Source of the DNA: Exiguobacterium undae DSM 14481
Lineage (GTDB): Bacteria; Bacillota; Bacilli; Exiguobacteriales; Exiguobacteriaceae
Direction of reading: 5' to 3'
NCBI RefSeq assembly: GCF_000620805.1
Contig: NZ_KK211187.1
Span: 839,957 to 903,956, forward strand
Length of the DNA: 64,000 bases
Positions 52,314 to 61,656 of the stretch are shown in pieces (the first letter of the stretch is position 1; every line of letters starts with the position of its first letter). The translations under genes and the position numbers were made by a program. The notes below the pieces were generated by a model. It saw only the letters and a list, made by a program, of their open reading frames with translations. It searched no databases and was not told the origin of the DNA.

Positions 52314-54473
52314 ATGATAAACAGTGAATCGGGAACACAACAAATCAAACTCATCTCAGCCGAGTTCATGACATTTCAAACCATCTCGATGGAGACGACG
52401 ACGTGGTTTTCGCAAGAAGACTTTGTTTTGATATCCGACGGACAGCCGATCGACTACCAAATCAGCAATCAGGAAGAACGGGACGGGCACGTCACATTGA
52501 CACTGCTACTTGATCGTTCCGTTGACATAGAGCGTTGTTATGAAGTTGTATTTATGAATCAGGAGCGGTACCGTGTCCGTCCGAGTCGAATCGTCCGAAC
52601 GTTATTGTTCGACAGCAGATACAGTTACGAAGGACCTTTAGGGTTGGTCATGCAGAAAGAAACCATGACATTGCATGTCTGGTCGCCGCTGGCAGAACAG
52701 ATTGAGTGTGTTCTGTACACGCCGGAAGAAGAAGAACTGGAAACAATTGAGCTGGTTCGAGCAGAGCGGGGCGTACACCGTTTAGTGTTGCCGCGTCAAC
52801 GCGAACATTGCTTGTACCGTTACCGCGTCACGACGTACCTCGGAACGACGGAAATCGTCGATCCTTATGCCAAAGCAATCAGTGTCAACGGACGTTTTGG
52901 CGTGTTGCTTGATGTAGAACATGAAATTCGACAACGTTTTCCGAAACGACAAAAGCGACCGATCCTGATCAAACCGACGGATGCGATTGTTTATGAAGCT
53001 CATATTCGTGATTTTACGATTGATCCGTCGTCAGGTTCAACACACCCGGGACAATATGTAGGGGTCTCGGAGTCGGGAACTGTTTCGCCGGAAGGGCGGA
53101 CGACAGGACTGGATTATTTACTTGAGCTCGGCGTGACGCACATGCAATTGCTTCCGGTTCATTTCTTTTCAACGACAGAAGAAAAAAGCCGCCTTCCGTA
53201 TAACTGGGGATATGATCCTGAGCAGTGGTTCGCACTGGCGGGAAGTTATGCGAGCAATCCATCTGATCCTACGGTCCGGATTTTGGAATACGTCGAGATG
53301 ATCGAACGATTGCATGCGGCAGGAATCCGGGTGACGTTTGATGTCGTCATGAATCACGTGTACATCCGTGAACGATCAGCACTGGAACATCTGGTGCCGG
53401 GTTATTATTTCCGGTATGAACTGGACGGTACGCTCGCGAACGGAACGGGTGTCGGAAATGATACAGCATCGGAGCGTTTTATGATGAGACGACTGATCGT
53501 AGACTGTTTGACGTACTTCGCAGAAGTTTTCCGGATTGATGCCTTCCGATTTGATTTGATGGGGATTCACGACATCGAAACGATGAATGCCGTTCGTTCT
53601 GCACTGGATGTCATCGATCCGACCATTCTCGTATACGGAGAAGGATGGGATTTGGCGACGCCGTTGCCGTATCGTCAAAAAGCAATCAGTTCCTTGGCGT
53701 CACAGATGCCGGGTATTGCCCATTTTAACGATGTCTTCCGTGATGCTTTAAAGGGATCGACGTTTAGCGAAACCGATCGGGGATTCATTTCCGGTGACGG
53801 TTGGCGGGAAGGGGAGGTTCGAAACGGGATGGCGGGCAGTGTCACGATTGCCCACCAGACAGACGGGCGTTTTCCGGAACCAACCTATTCGATCAATTAC
53901 GTTGAGGCGCATGATAACCATACGTTGTATGACAAATTGCTCCTTTCAAGACCGGATCTCGAAGAACCGACCCGTTTGCGGATGAGTCGACTTGCCCAAA
54001 CGATCATTTTTTTATCAGCGGGGATTCCGTTTATTCATGCCGGACAGGAGTTCGGACGGACCAAACAAGGGGTCGAGAACAGCTACAATGCCCCGGATGC
54101 CATCAATCGACTGGACTGGACGTTACGCGACAAGCATTTTGAAATGGTCGAGTACCTCAAAAACATCTTACAAATCCGCCGGATGCATGGTGGATTCCGC
54201 CTTCATCGCGCCAATCAAATTCAAGAACTGTTTCATTTCTTGCCGATGCGTCCGGGTGTCATCGCCTACGAAGTGGAGGCGGTCCATTCCTATGATGCCT
54301 GGCAACGGACGTTGGTCGTGCACAATGTGACGATGGAGCCGGTTGAGGTGGCACTCGATCACAGCAGGTGGAACGTACATGTTCAGGGTGACTATGCCTC
54401 CGTCACACCGATTGAGAAAGGTGTCGCGCAGATCACGGTCCTTCCGTTGTCAACAACGATCGCAACATGTTAA
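52314..54473 (+). CDS. pulA: Type I pullulanase (AmyX/PulA)
   Basis: This glycoside hydrolase of about 719 residues (GH13_14) splits alpha-1,6 bonds in pullulan, glycogen or maltodextrin. The N-terminal beta domains (about 1-190) are followed by the barrel with YNWGYDP (the type I signature), DVVMNHVY, FRFDLMGIHD (nucleophile Asp), YGEGWDL (acid Glu) and EAHDNHT. There is no signal peptide, so it acts in the cytosol. The start is uncertain: the ATG at 52314 gives the usual family length, TTG at 52299 is in frame, but AGGAGGG at 52274-52280 is too far from either. It precedes ytmP, as amyX does in Bacillus. Confidence 0.92.
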   Translation: MINSESGTQQIKLISAEFMTFQTISMETTTWFSQEDFVLISDGQPIDYQISNQEERDGHVTLTLLLDRSVDIERCYEVVFMNQERYRVRPSRIVRTLLFDSRYSYEGPLGLVMQKETMTLHVWSPLAEQIECVLYTPEEEELETIELVRAERGVHRLVLPRQREHCLYRYRVTTYLGTTEIVDPYAKAISVNGRFGVLLDVEHEIRQRFPKRQKRPILIKPTDAIVYEAHIRDFTIDPSSGSTHPGQYVGVSESGTVSPEGRTTGLDYLLELGVTHMQLLPVHFFSTTEEKSRLPYNWGYDPEQWFALAGSYASNPSDPTVRILEYVEMIERLHAAGIRVTFDVVMNHVYIRERSALEHLVPGYYFRYELDGTLANGTGVGNDTASERFMMRRLIVDCLTYFAEVFRIDAFRFDLMGIHDIETMNAVRSALDVIDPTILVYGEGWDLATPLPYRQKAISSLASQMPGIAHFNDVFRDALKGSTFSETDRGFISGDGWREGEVRNGMAGSVTIAHQTDGRFPEPTYSINYVEAHDNHTLYDKLLLSRPDLEEPTRLRMSRLAQTIIFLSAGIPFIHAGQEFGRTKQGVENSYNAPDAINRLDWTLRDKHFEMVEYLKNILQIRRMHGGFRLHRANQIQELFHFLPMRPGVIAYEVEAVHSYDAWQRTLVVHNVTMEPVEVALDHSRWNVHVQGDYASVTPIEKGVAQITVLPLSTTIATC

Positions 54474-54524
54474 GATAAACTTTGTGCCCTCAGGCAAATC
54501 TACTAAAAAGTTGAGCGGATTATA

Positions 54525-55325
54525 ATGGAATTAGATATTTTAGATGCGCTTGGCGAAGGCTGGACCCTTACGCCAGCAGGTGGAATCACGGGAGAAGCCT
54601 ACATCGCTTCGACCGGCCAATCGAAACTCTTTTTAAAACGAAACTCCTCGCCTTTTCTGGCGATTTTATCAGCGGACGGCATCGTACCGAAGCTGCTTTG
54701 GACAAAACGAATTTACAGCGGCGATGTCATCAGCGCGCAACAATTCATCGAAGGACAGGAACTTGAGCCGGAGATGATGGAACGACCGGAAGTCGCCCGA
54801 TTGCTCGGTAAGATTCATGATTCCAAAGAGTTGTTGTTTATGTTGCAACAACTGGATCAACGACCAATCGAGCCGGATGAACTGTTGCGGCAGTGTCGTT
54901 TATACTTCCAACCGAACGATCTCGCACAACCGCAACTCATTGAACAGGCGATCAATTATTTATCCGATCAGTTGCCATACGTCAGAACGGATGAACAAGT
55001 CGTCTGCCACTCGGATTTGAACCATAACAACTGGTTGATCGGGACAGATGGTCATTTGTATCTAAATGATTGGGATGATGCCATCATCGCTGACCGGGCG
55101 TATGATCTCGGAATGATGTTGTACAGTTATGTGGATGAGGAATTTTGGCCGGAATGGTTCGCAAGTTACGGTCATCCCCTAACGGCTGAATTAAAACAAC
55201 GGATGCACTGGTACGTTGTTGCCCAAGCCGTGTTGTCGATTTATTGGTATGAAGATACGGCGCATCCTGATGCTGAAGACAGTTATCTTTTTTTAGAACA
55301 ATTACTTGAACCGGATCAAGGATGA
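54525..55325 (+). CDS. ytmP: Phosphotransferase family protein (YtmP, choline/aminoglycoside kinase-like)
   Basis: The 266 residues have the kinase-like fold of APH and choline kinases: FLKRNSSPFLA near 36-46 with the ATP-binding Lys, VCHSDLNHNNWLI near 161-173 (Brenner motif HxDxxxxN, catalytic Asp165) and YLNDWDDA near 179-186 (metal-binding DWD). It would phosphorylate a small alcohol or amine compound, perhaps in cofactor salvage like thiamine kinases. YtmP of Bacillus lies between amyX and trmB (ytmQ). Here alsSD and a CydS-like gene intervene before trmB. Confidence 0.82.
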   Translation: MELDILDALGEGWTLTPAGGITGEAYIASTGQSKLFLKRNSSPFLAILSADGIVPKLLWTKRIYSGDVISAQQFIEGQELEPEMMERPEVARLLGKIHDSKELLFMLQQLDQRPIEPDELLRQCRLYFQPNDLAQPQLIEQAINYLSDQLPYVRTDEQVVCHSDLNHNNWLIGTDGHLYLNDWDDAIIADRAYDLGMMLYSYVDEEFWPEWFASYGHPLTAELKQRMHWYVVAQAVLSIYWYEDTAHPDAEDSYLFLEQLLEPDQG

Positions 55326-55360
55326 GTGTTGATTGACTCTTTTTGGGACCGGATCACGAA

Positions 55361-55402
55361 AAAACGTGTGGACACAACATCACTGTGTCCACACGTTTTT
55401 TT
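55361..55402. terminator. Bidirectional terminator between ytmP and alsD
   Basis: AAAACGTGTGGACACA pairs with TGTGTCCACACGTTTT around ACATCAC-type loop bases, with A and T tracts on both sides. Confidence 0.9.
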
Positions 55403-56114
55403 AACCTTCTGCGATTTTGATTTCTTGTTCGATATCGTGACTTTCAAGATCCGCCTCGCGGTAAGCAGTTGTCGTCGGCAGTCGAAGATCGAGTCGCGGT
55501 TTCTCTTCGAACGTGACGGTCACGCGATTGACCGTATAGTCAAACACGTGGCCGCCGCCACTTCGTTCCTTGTCGATGAAGTGGAGATGATAACCAGCGA
55601 CGGCGATACCGTGACCAAACCGGGGCGTGTAATAGCCGGCCAGTGTGCCTTCCGTCTGCTCGAACGTCCGGGCGCTTTGCGTGGCTACGGCTTCCGTGAT
55701 CGGACGGAACGGTTTTTCTTGGCGGGCGACCGTCCGTGTCTTGACTTCACTGAACTGTCCTTCGATCCGGACAGCATAAAAACTGTTGATTGTACCGAGT
55801 TGTTCACTCAACCACTGTTCAAAATCCTGTTTTGTCATTTCCTGATCAACGGACAGTGTCTGTTCCGGCGTGAACCGTGTCAGTGAACAAAAGGGAGTGG
55901 TCGTCTCCGGGTCAAGAGGGCGTGCGCTGCCGTCTGACCGGAGTTGGTAGAAGGAACCGTCAAAACCAATCATTTCACCATCGAGGTGATCAAACGTTCC
56001 GATTCCAAAGTCGTGTCCTTCGAGGATGGAGGCATAACTCGTTTCGCTCTCAAAAACACCATCGAGCAAGGCCATCATCGTCGAGATTTGAAGTAAGGTG
56101 TCCTCACGCTGCAT
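55401..56114 (-). CDS. alsD: Alpha-acetolactate decarboxylase
   Basis: This 237-residue zinc enzyme turns acetolactate into acetoin. GIGTFDHLDGEMIGFDGSFY near 38-57 and the C-terminal GYHLHFIDKERSGGGHVFDY carry the metal-binding His residues (HLHF and GGHV) and the conserved Arg/Glu. The ATG at 56114 has TAGGAG 9 nt upstream, better than the ATG at 56123 that touches it. It lies 15 bp behind alsS in one operon, giving acetoin as an overflow product of pyruvate that avoids acid. No alsR gene is adjacent. Confidence 0.95.
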   Translation of the reverse strand: MQREDTLLQISTMMALLDGVFESETSYASILEGHDFGIGTFDHLDGEMIGFDGSFYQLRSDGSARPLDPETTTPFCSLTRFTPEQTLSVDQEMTKQDFEQWLSEQLGTINSFYAVRIEGQFSEVKTRTVARQEKPFRPITEAVATQSARTFEQTEGTLAGYYTPRFGHGIAVAGYHLHFIDKERSGGGHVFDYTVNRVTVTFEEKPRLDLRLPTTTAYREADLESHDIEQEIKIAEG

Positions 56115-56129
56115 CGTATCCATCTCCTA

Positions 56130-57824
56130 TCAGTTGAGTTGATCCAAGTGTACTTCTTTACCGAGTGTAATGTTATCGCTGTAATCGATTGGAACATCAA
56201 CGATGACCGGACCTTCTGTTTGCCACGCTTCTTCCATGACGGCGATGAGTTCAGACGGATGATTGACACGCAAGCCTTTTGCACCAAAGCTTTCAGCATA
56301 TTTCACAAGATCCACTTCACCGAACGACGTGCCGGATTTTCGTTTGTATTTCATTTCTTGTTGGAAAGCCACCATATCAAAGCCGCTGTCGCGCCAAACG
56401 AAATGGACGAGCGGGGCATTCAACCGGACGGCCGTCTCAAGCTCCATCGCTGAGAAGAGGAAACCACCATCGCCTGAGATCGAGACGGCTTTTTTGCCTG
56501 GACGAACCAGTGTTGCGGCAATCGCCCAAGGTAAGGCGACACCTAACGTCTGCATCCCGTTACTGAACAGTAAGTGACGTGGTTCGTAAGACCGGAAATG
56601 ACGTGCCATCCAGATGTAATGCGAACCGACGTCGACCGTAACCGTCACATCGTCAGCGATTTGTTCCCGCAAGGTTTTCATGAAGTAGAGCGGATGTGTT
56701 AACGGTGAATCCTTGACGATCGGCGGAATATCCCGCTCCTCGAGGCGTTGTTGTAAGCCGCGTAAAAATGCCTTCGAACCGGTTGGTAGGCTCAGCGGAT
56801 TGAGTCGATCAGCCAATGCGTCGATGGTTGCAGCGACATCCCCGACAAGTTCCCGATCCGGACGATAGAAATGGTCGATTTCAGCCCGCATTTGATCCAA
56901 GTGAATCAAAGTCCGTTCGTGGGATGGTTGATTCCAAAACTTCGGATCGTAACCGATCGGATCATATCCGACGGCTAACACGAGATCGGCTTCGGCGAGC
57001 AAGGCATCTCCCGGTTGATTGCGGAACAAACCGACACGTCCGTAGAAATTAGACTCGAGTTCCCGTGACAACGTTCCGGCTGCCTGGAACGTCTGGACGA
57101 CCGGAATCGAAACGCGTTTCAACAGCGCACGGATAGCTTGAACGACATGAGGTTGACTGGAACGCATGCCGAGTAACAAGACGGGTAATTGTGCTTTCTC
57201 GATCAGATTTGCTGTCTCGTTGATCCATTCTTCCGGTGCGATGCCGAGTTTTGGTGTCGGGACTGCTTTAAAGGAAGTGACGTTTGATTCACTGAGACCA
57301 ACGTCTTGCGGAATGCTGACGAAAGCAGCGCCGGATGTTGTTTCGGCAGTCCGGAATGCATTCGAAAGGACTTCCGGGATGTTGTCTGCATCTTGAACTT
57401 CGGCACTGAAATTCGTGATTGGTGTGAAGAGAGCTTGATTGTCCATCGATTGATGGGTCCGTTTCAACCGATCGGCACGCGTCACGGCACCGGCGATCGC
57501 AACAACGGGGTCACCTTCCGAATTGGCCGTCACTAGTCCGGTTGCGAGGTTCGAAGCCCCTGGTCCGGAAGTTACGAGGACTACACCCGGTTTATCCGTC
57601 AAGCGGCCGATGGCTTGTGCCATGAAGGCGGCGTTTTGTTCGTGGCGTGCGACAATCAGTTCCGGTCCGCGATCTTGAAGGACGTTGAAGACGGAGTCAA
57701 TCTTTGCTCCCGGGATGCCGAAAATATAGTCGACCCCTTGTTCAATCAGTGTATCGACGACTAAATCGGCACCTGTTTTCTTCTGTACCATATTTTCTTT
57801 TTCGCTGTTTTGTTTTTCTGTCAT
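56130..57824 (-). CDS. alsS: Acetolactate synthase, catabolic
   Basis: This 564-residue thiamine-diphosphate enzyme joins two pyruvates into acetolactate. [19 protein letters not shown] near 58-76 contains the catalytic Glu, [13 protein letters not shown] near 86-98 is an ALS signature, and [18 protein letters not shown] near 445-462 begins the ThDP-binding GDG-N motif. Adjacent alsD and the lack of an ilvN-type small subunit mark it as the catabolic enzyme for acetoin, not the biosynthetic one. AAGGAG precedes the ATG. The promoter at 57894-57922 is flanked by direct repeats. Confidence 0.96.
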   Translation of the reverse strand: MTEKQNSEKENMVQKKTGADLVVDTLIEQGVDYIFGIPGAKIDSVFNVLQDRGPELIVARHEQNAAFMAQAIGRLTDKPGVVLVTSGPGASNLATGLVTANSEGDPVVAIAGAVTRADRLKRTHQSMDNQALFTPITNFSAEVQDADNIPEVLSNAFRTAETTSGAAFVSIPQDVGLSESNVTSFKAVPTPKLGIAPEEWINETANLIEKAQLPVLLLGMRSSQPHVVQAIRALLKRVSIPVVQTFQAAGTLSRELESNFYGRVGLFRNQPGDALLAEADLVLAVGYDPIGYDPKFWNQPSHERTLIHLDQMRAEIDHFYRPDRELVGDVAATIDALADRLNPLSLPTGSKAFLRGLQQRLEERDIPPIVKDSPLTHPLYFMKTLREQIADDVTVTVDVGSHYIWMARHFRSYEPRHLLFSNGMQTLGVALPWAIAATLVRPGKKAVSISGDGGFLFSAMELETAVRLNAPLVHFVWRDSGFDMVAFQQEMKYKRKSGTSFGEVDLVKYAESFGAKGLRVNHPSELIAVMEEAWQTEGPVIVDVPIDYSDNITLGKEVHLDQLN

Positions 57825-57893
57825 TACAATTCTCCTTCGTTACCAATAGTTTTGGTTGTTCGATAGCTGTAATTAAAAAACTGTTTCACAGGA

Positions 57894-57922
57894 AGTATAC
57901 AACTGTTTTAGTGATAATCCAA
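57894..57922 (-). promoter_or_regulatory. alsSD promoter
   Basis: On the minus strand TTGGAT (57917-57922), 17-bp spacer, TATACT (57894-57899). AAACAGTT occurs as a direct repeat on either side of the -10 (57901-57908 and 57879-57886, 22 bp apart), a possible regulator site. Confidence 0.6.
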
Positions 57923-57941
57923 GATCAATCGTTCAGAAAGT

Positions 57942-57974
57942 AAAAAAGACACCTTGTGATGAACACAAGATGTC
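57942..57974 (-). terminator. Intrinsic terminator after the CydS-like gene
   Basis: On the minus strand GACATCTTGTG pairs with CACAAGGTGTC around TTCAT, followed by T6. It overlaps the upstream edge of the alsSD control region. Confidence 0.85.
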
Positions 57975-57988
57975 TGATCCGGTATCGT

Positions 57989-58093
57989 TTATTCTGCGTT
58001 GACTTTACCAAACGTCGCCCAGACGAAGAGGGCAGTTACCCCCATGACAAGAACGATCGGAGAAGCCCAAGTAATTAAGAAGTCATCCAACAT
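57989..58093 (-). CDS. CydS-like 34-residue membrane protein (cytochrome bd oxidase small subunit candidate)
   Basis: This short gene encodes 34 residues: a polar start MLDDFLITWASP, one membrane helix (about 11-28) and a polar end FGKVNAE. AAAGGAGG lies 5 nt before the ATG, a strong promoter (58126-58154) precedes it and a clear terminator follows, so it is a complete transcription unit. The pattern FLI-x-W/Y-A-(S)P followed by a Val-rich helix with aromatic residues and a V-N-x-E end resembles CydS, the small subunit of Geobacillus cytochrome bd oxidase. No cydA or cydB is in this window, so the role is inferred from similarity only. Confidence 0.65.
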   Translation of the reverse strand: MLDDFLITWASPIVLVMGVTALFVWATFGKVNAE

Positions 58094-58125
58094 TAAAACC
58101 TCCTTTTAGGAACCTTTGTACTGTA

Positions 58126-58154
58126 AGTGTAGTAGATTGCTCAGTCATTCTCAA
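58126..58154 (-). promoter_or_regulatory. Promoter of the CydS-like gene
   Basis: On the minus strand TTGAGA (58149-58154), 17-bp spacer, TACACT (58126-58131). It starts a leader of about 25 nt. Confidence 0.6.
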
Positions 58155-58266
58155 GTGACGATCTGCTGAACTTTCTTTTTGGTGTGAAACAAGAACATCT
58201 TATATATTTACCCAAATCATGATAAACTTATCTGCGGATAATTTAAGAATCGAAAGGATGAGCAGT

Positions 58267-58908
58267 ATGCGTTTACGCCACAAACCGTGGGCACTGGATT
58301 ATATGAAAGAACAATCCTCCATCTATATAGCAGACCCGTCGACATTAAAAGGCAATTGGTCGAACGAATTCAAGAATGACAATCCGATCTACATTGAGGT
58401 CGGTTCGGGAAAAGGGGCTTTCATCACCGGGATGGCCATCCAGTATCCGGACGTCAACTTCGTTGCCATTGAATTATTTGAAAGCGTCGCGGTCGCAATC
58501 GTTCAAAAATTGGTTGAAGAACCGCTTGCAAACGTTCGGGTCCTGACAGTTGACGCCAAAGACTTACGTGATTTCTTTGAAAAAGGTGAAGTCGCCCGCG
58601 TCTATTTGAACTTTTCGGATCCTTGGCCGAAATCGCGTCACGCGAAACGCCGCTTGACGTACAAAACGTTCCTTTCGACATACGAGGACATTTTACCGGA
58701 TAAAGGACAGATTCATTTTAAGACGGATAACCGGAAATTATTTGAATCAAGTCTGATGACGATGTCTGCTTACGGGATGACATTTGATTGGATGTCGCTT
58801 GATTTACATGCCAACGAGCCGGAAAATAACGTCAGAACGGAATACGAAGCACGATTCTCAGCACTTGGTCAACCGATTTATCGGATGGAAGCGACATACG
58901 ATAATTAA
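58267..58908 (+). CDS. trmB: tRNA (guanine-N7-)-methyltransferase
   Basis: The 213 residues form a class I methyltransferase that makes m7G46 in tRNA. IYIEVGSGKGAFITGMA near 41-57 is the SAM site with VAIELFES after it, and LNFSDPWPKSRHAKRRL near 114-130 is the family signature for tRNA binding and catalysis. MRLRHKPWA at the start is typical. The ATG at 58267 has GAAAGGATGAG upstream; the open frame from 58219 is not needed. It corresponds to ytmQ next to ytmP in Bacillus. Confidence 0.95.
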   Translation: MRLRHKPWALDYMKEQSSIYIADPSTLKGNWSNEFKNDNPIYIEVGSGKGAFITGMAIQYPDVNFVAIELFESVAVAIVQKLVEEPLANVRVLTVDAKDLRDFFEKGEVARVYLNFSDPWPKSRHAKRRLTYKTFLSTYEDILPDKGQIHFKTDNRKLFESSLMTMSAYGMTFDWMSLDLHANEPENNVRTEYEARFSALGQPIYRMEATYDN

Positions 58909-59023
58909 TTTAGACAAAAAGTTTTCTTATTTTCCTAGCATTTCTTTCACACTTTTTTCTTATTAATTGGTACAATGTTGTTGACTGAAGAACTGTATTT
59001 ACAGGTAAAGGGGGAATTTGGGG

Positions 59024-59539
59024 ATGTGGAAAAAAAGCTTAGCCTTCGTAACGGCACTCTTTTTCGCATTGAGTATCGGACAATCGGTATTCGCTGCGAT
59101 TGATACGTCAGCTATGGAAAAAGCGCTTGACGAGGATTTGAAGAGTACGCATTACGATTATAAAAAAGGTTCTGTAGAAGTTGAAGATCCAAAAACATTC
59201 ACTGGTGAAAAAGGTGAACAGGTAATCGGCGGAATCGCTGTACTTGAAACGGTCCGTGATGGCATCTTTATTACAATTAAACGTGAGATCCATTTCTTTA
59301 ACGCAGACAGCGGCAAATTACTTACGAATGCAGATGCGGCTAAAATCGATGGCGTCAAAGGATACATCGACAGTAATTCCGATAACCTGAAACAAAAAGT
59401 AGTCTACTGGTTACCGATGTTATTGATGATCTTATTGATTGCTGTACCAGCTGTCATCTTGTATGTTGTCGTACCACGCTTGTACTCAACTACGGAATAC
59501 ATGAATCCGATTTACGAACGCAATGACAATCCGCGTTGA
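59024..59539 (+). CDS. Hypothetical exported, C-terminally anchored protein
   Basis: The 171 residues begin with a signal peptide (MWKKSLAFVTALFF..., cleavage likely after SVFA near 24), followed by an outer domain of about 100 residues with charged helices and strands (DPKTFTGEKGEQVIGGIAV), then one helix (about 131-152, LPMLLMILLIAVPAVILYVV) and a short tail ending in Tyr- and Asn-rich residues. The family is not recognised. An extended -10 TGGTACAAT at 58968-58976 and GGGGGA 9 nt before the ATG support the unit. Codon usage suggests steady expression. Confidence 0.65.
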   Translation: MWKKSLAFVTALFFALSIGQSVFAAIDTSAMEKALDEDLKSTHYDYKKGSVEVEDPKTFTGEKGEQVIGGIAVLETVRDGIFITIKREIHFFNADSGKLLTNADAAKIDGVKGYIDSNSDNLKQKVVYWLPMLLMILLIAVPAVILYVVVPRLYSTTEYMNPIYERNDNPR

Positions 59540-59551
59540 TCAAAACACAGC

Positions 59552-59594
59552 AAAACACCCGATGTGAGCCAAGTGCTCGCATCGGGTGTTTTTT
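59552..59594. terminator. Bidirectional intrinsic terminator
   Basis: AAAACACCCGATG(T)GAGC pairs with GCTC(G)CATCGGGTGTTTTTT around CAAGT, between convergent genes. Confidence 0.9.
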
Positions 59595-59597
59595 CAT

Positions 59598-59954
59598 TCA
59601 ACCAAACAAAACGAGTAAAAAGGCGATGATTGCAGGTAAACCTTGTTTCCAGAGAATCGAAAGATTGGCCGTCGCGGCTCCGTAAAGCGCAGCAATGATG
59701 ACGCAGGCGAGGAAAAACAGTTGCACGGCGGATGAACCGAGAATTAATCCGAAAATCAAACCGGCGGCAAGAAAGCCGTTGTACAATCCTTGATTGGCGA
59801 ACAGCGTCTTGATGCGTGGATCCGAGGCGGCTTCTTTCGTTAAATTAAATGTACGCAGCGCGGGACGAGACGATAAGAAAAACATCTCGAGCGCCAAAAT
59901 ATAAAAGTGTTCTAACGCGACGATGAGCACAAAAATCGTGGCGAGCGTCTCCAT
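59598..59954 (-). CDS. DUF1304 family membrane protein
   Basis: The 118 residues form four membrane segments (about 3-22, 55-75, 80-98 and 100-117). METLATIFVLIVALEHFYILALEMF at the start and the middle FANQGLYNGFLAAGL are typical of DUF1304. The function is unknown. GAGGAGGAGAAG precedes the ATG at 59954; the longer frame to 60011 would translate the upstream terminator. It has its own terminator towards the exported-protein gene. Confidence 0.8.
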   Translation of the reverse strand: METLATIFVLIVALEHFYILALEMFFLSSRPALRTFNLTKEAASDPRIKTLFANQGLYNGFLAAGLIFGLILGSSAVQLFFLACVIIAALYGAATANLSILWKQGLPAIIAFLLVLFG

Positions 59955-59972
59955 GGGGAACTTCTCCTCCTC

Positions 59973-60008
59973 AAAAAAAGACCACACTTCGTCAATCGAA
60001 GCATGGTC
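59973..60008 (-). terminator. Intrinsic terminator after the PepSY gene
   Basis: On the minus strand GACCATGCTTCG pairs with CGAAGTGTGGTC around ATTGA, followed by T7. Confidence 0.85.
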
Positions 60009-60014
60009 CACTTA

Positions 60015-60317
60015 TTATGCGTATTCGAGTAAAGCACCTGTTTCCGCATCAACTGTGAATTGATACGTCTTTTCGTCGTCACCTTCAAGGACCGAGATGC
60101 CACCTTTGTAGCTCTGGTAGTCACGTGACTCATATGCGTACGCCTCTGGTGTTGCAGAGATCCATGCACCTTGGACACGTCCTTTTGCTGAAAATGTGCG
60201 TTTCGTGATTTCGAGCGCTTCCTCGGCAGATAATTGTTTGTTGTCGACAGCCTTCTTGACTGCGAAAGCGGCAACGACAGCTGCTGCAAGACCGATAATC
60301 CAATAGCGTTTTTTCAT
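60015..60317 (-). CDS. PepSY domain protein with N-terminal anchor
   Basis: The 100 residues have an uncleaved or lipid-free N-terminal helix (about 5-21, MKKRYWIIGLAAAVVAAFAV) and one PepSY-like domain (about 28-98: LSAEEALEITKRTF, a middle strand region, and TYQFTVDAETGALLEYA). PepSY domains are thought to inhibit or chaperone peptidases outside the cell. AAGGAGGGGA lies 6 nt before the ATG at 60317. It is divergent from the M42 peptidase, the place held by a similar gene (YtzB) near ytoP in Bacillus, by recollection. Confidence 0.75.
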   Translation of the reverse strand: MKKRYWIIGLAAAVVAAFAVKKAVDNKQLSAEEALEITKRTFSAKGRVQGAWISATPEAYAYESRDYQSYKGGISVLEGDDEKTYQFTVDAETGALLEYA

Positions 60318-60437
60318 TAAAATTCCCCTCCTTACAGGTTCTATTCCTACTGTACCAAATAAATCGTCCAGTGAGAAACAAAAGGTTAAGTGATTGAAGC
60401 AAAATTTTGTATAATGAATGAACAGGAGGCGATACAT

Positions 60438-61508
60438 ATGAATGAAAACACAAGAGAGTTGTTTCGAACATTAACGGAACTGAACGGTGCACCCGGCTTT
60501 GAACATGATGTCAGACGGTTCGTCAAAGAACGGATCACACCGGTAACGGATGAAATCGTGATGGATGGTCTGGGGTCGATTTTTGGAAAACGGACAGGGC
60601 AGGCGGACGGTCCGAAGGTCATGGTTGCCGGTCACATGGACGAGGTGGCATTCATGGTGACGCAAATCACGAAAAACGGGATGCTCCGCATTCAACCGCT
60701 CGGTGGTTGGTGGAGTCAGGTCTTGCTCGCGCAACGCTTCTCGATTTGTGGAGACAACGGCATCATTCCTGGCGTCATTGCATCAACTCCGCCCCATCTG
60801 TTGACGGATGAGGTTCGGAATAAGCCGATGGCGATCAAAGACATGTTCATCGATGTCGGCGCAGACTCAAAAGAAGAAGCCGAGTCGTTTGGCATTCGTC
60901 CGGGTATTCCGGCGGTTCCGTTCTTCCCGTTCACTCCGATGGCGAACCCGAAGAAAATCATGGCTAAAGCATGGGACAACCGGTATGGTGTCGGAATGGC
61001 AATCGAGTTATTGGAGGAAACGACAGCATCGGATCATCCGAACGTCTTATTCTCAGGTGCAACGGTCCAAGAAGAAGTGGGATTACGCGGCGCTCAAACA
61101 GCAACGAACTTGATTGATCCTGACGTCGCATTTGTCGTCGACGCTTCGCCGGCAAATGATGCTTCAGGGGATAAAACGGAATTCGGACAGCTTGGACAAG
61201 GTCCGCTGTTGCGGATTAAGGACAGTGTCATGATCTTATCCAAAGAAATGACGGAGTACGTCTTGGATACAGCGGAATCAAACAACATTCCGTATCAATA
61301 CTATGTTGGGGCAGGCGGAACGGACGGCGGAGTCATTCATCGTTCGAACAACGGCATCCCGACAACTGTCGTGGGTCTGCCGGCACGCTACATCCACACG
61401 CATGCATCGATCATGCATACGGATGACTATGATGCGGCAAAAGAGTTACTCAAAAAACTCGTGACACAGCTTGATGCAACGACACTGGCTACTTTACAAG
61501 TGAAGTAA
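60438..61508 (+). CDS. M42-family aminopeptidase (YtoP-like glutamyl aminopeptidase)
   Basis: This 356-residue cytosolic di-metal aminopeptidase of the TET/FrvX type has [12 protein letters not shown] near 63-74 (first His and Asp), [18 protein letters not shown] near 175-192 (bridging Asp), [13 protein letters not shown] near 208-220 (catalytic Glu and metal Glu), VVDASPAND near 232-240 and IHTHASIMH near the end (last His). It removes N-terminal residues, probably acidic, from peptides. The ATG at 60438 follows AGGAGG by about 8 nt. The order M42 peptidase, then ytpP and ytpQ, agrees with ytoP-ytpP-ytpQ. Confidence 0.9.
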   Translation: MNENTRELFRTLTELNGAPGFEHDVRRFVKERITPVTDEIVMDGLGSIFGKRTGQADGPKVMVAGHMDEVAFMVTQITKNGMLRIQPLGGWWSQVLLAQRFSICGDNGIIPGVIASTPPHLLTDEVRNKPMAIKDMFIDVGADSKEEAESFGIRPGIPAVPFFPFTPMANPKKIMAKAWDNRYGVGMAIELLEETTASDHPNVLFSGATVQEEVGLRGAQTATNLIDPDVAFVVDASPANDASGDKTEFGQLGQGPLLRIKDSVMILSKEMTEYVLDTAESNNIPYQYYVGAGGTDGGVIHRSNNGIPTTVVGLPARYIHTHASIMHTDDYDAAKELLKKLVTQLDATTLATLQVK

Positions 61509-61515
61509 GGAGAGA

Positions 61516-61552
61516 CTGAAGAGGGATTTCGAAGTTCCTCTTCGGTTTTTTT
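61516..61552 (+). terminator. Intrinsic terminator after the M42 peptidase gene
   Basis: CTGAAGAGG pairs with CCTCTTCGG around a 12-base loop, followed by T7. Confidence 0.85.
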
Positions 61553-61656
61553 ATTGGACTTTTAGTTGTCTTGTCAGATGATGAACAATTGTATGATCTT
61601 TTTTCTGGATGGTTTGTTATAATGAATTTGATTTTAATTCAGAAGGAAGTGGCATT

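Noticed and set aside
59955-60011. N-terminal extension of the DUF1304 protein
   Set aside because: These codons translate the upstream terminator; GAGGAGG supports the ATG at 59954.
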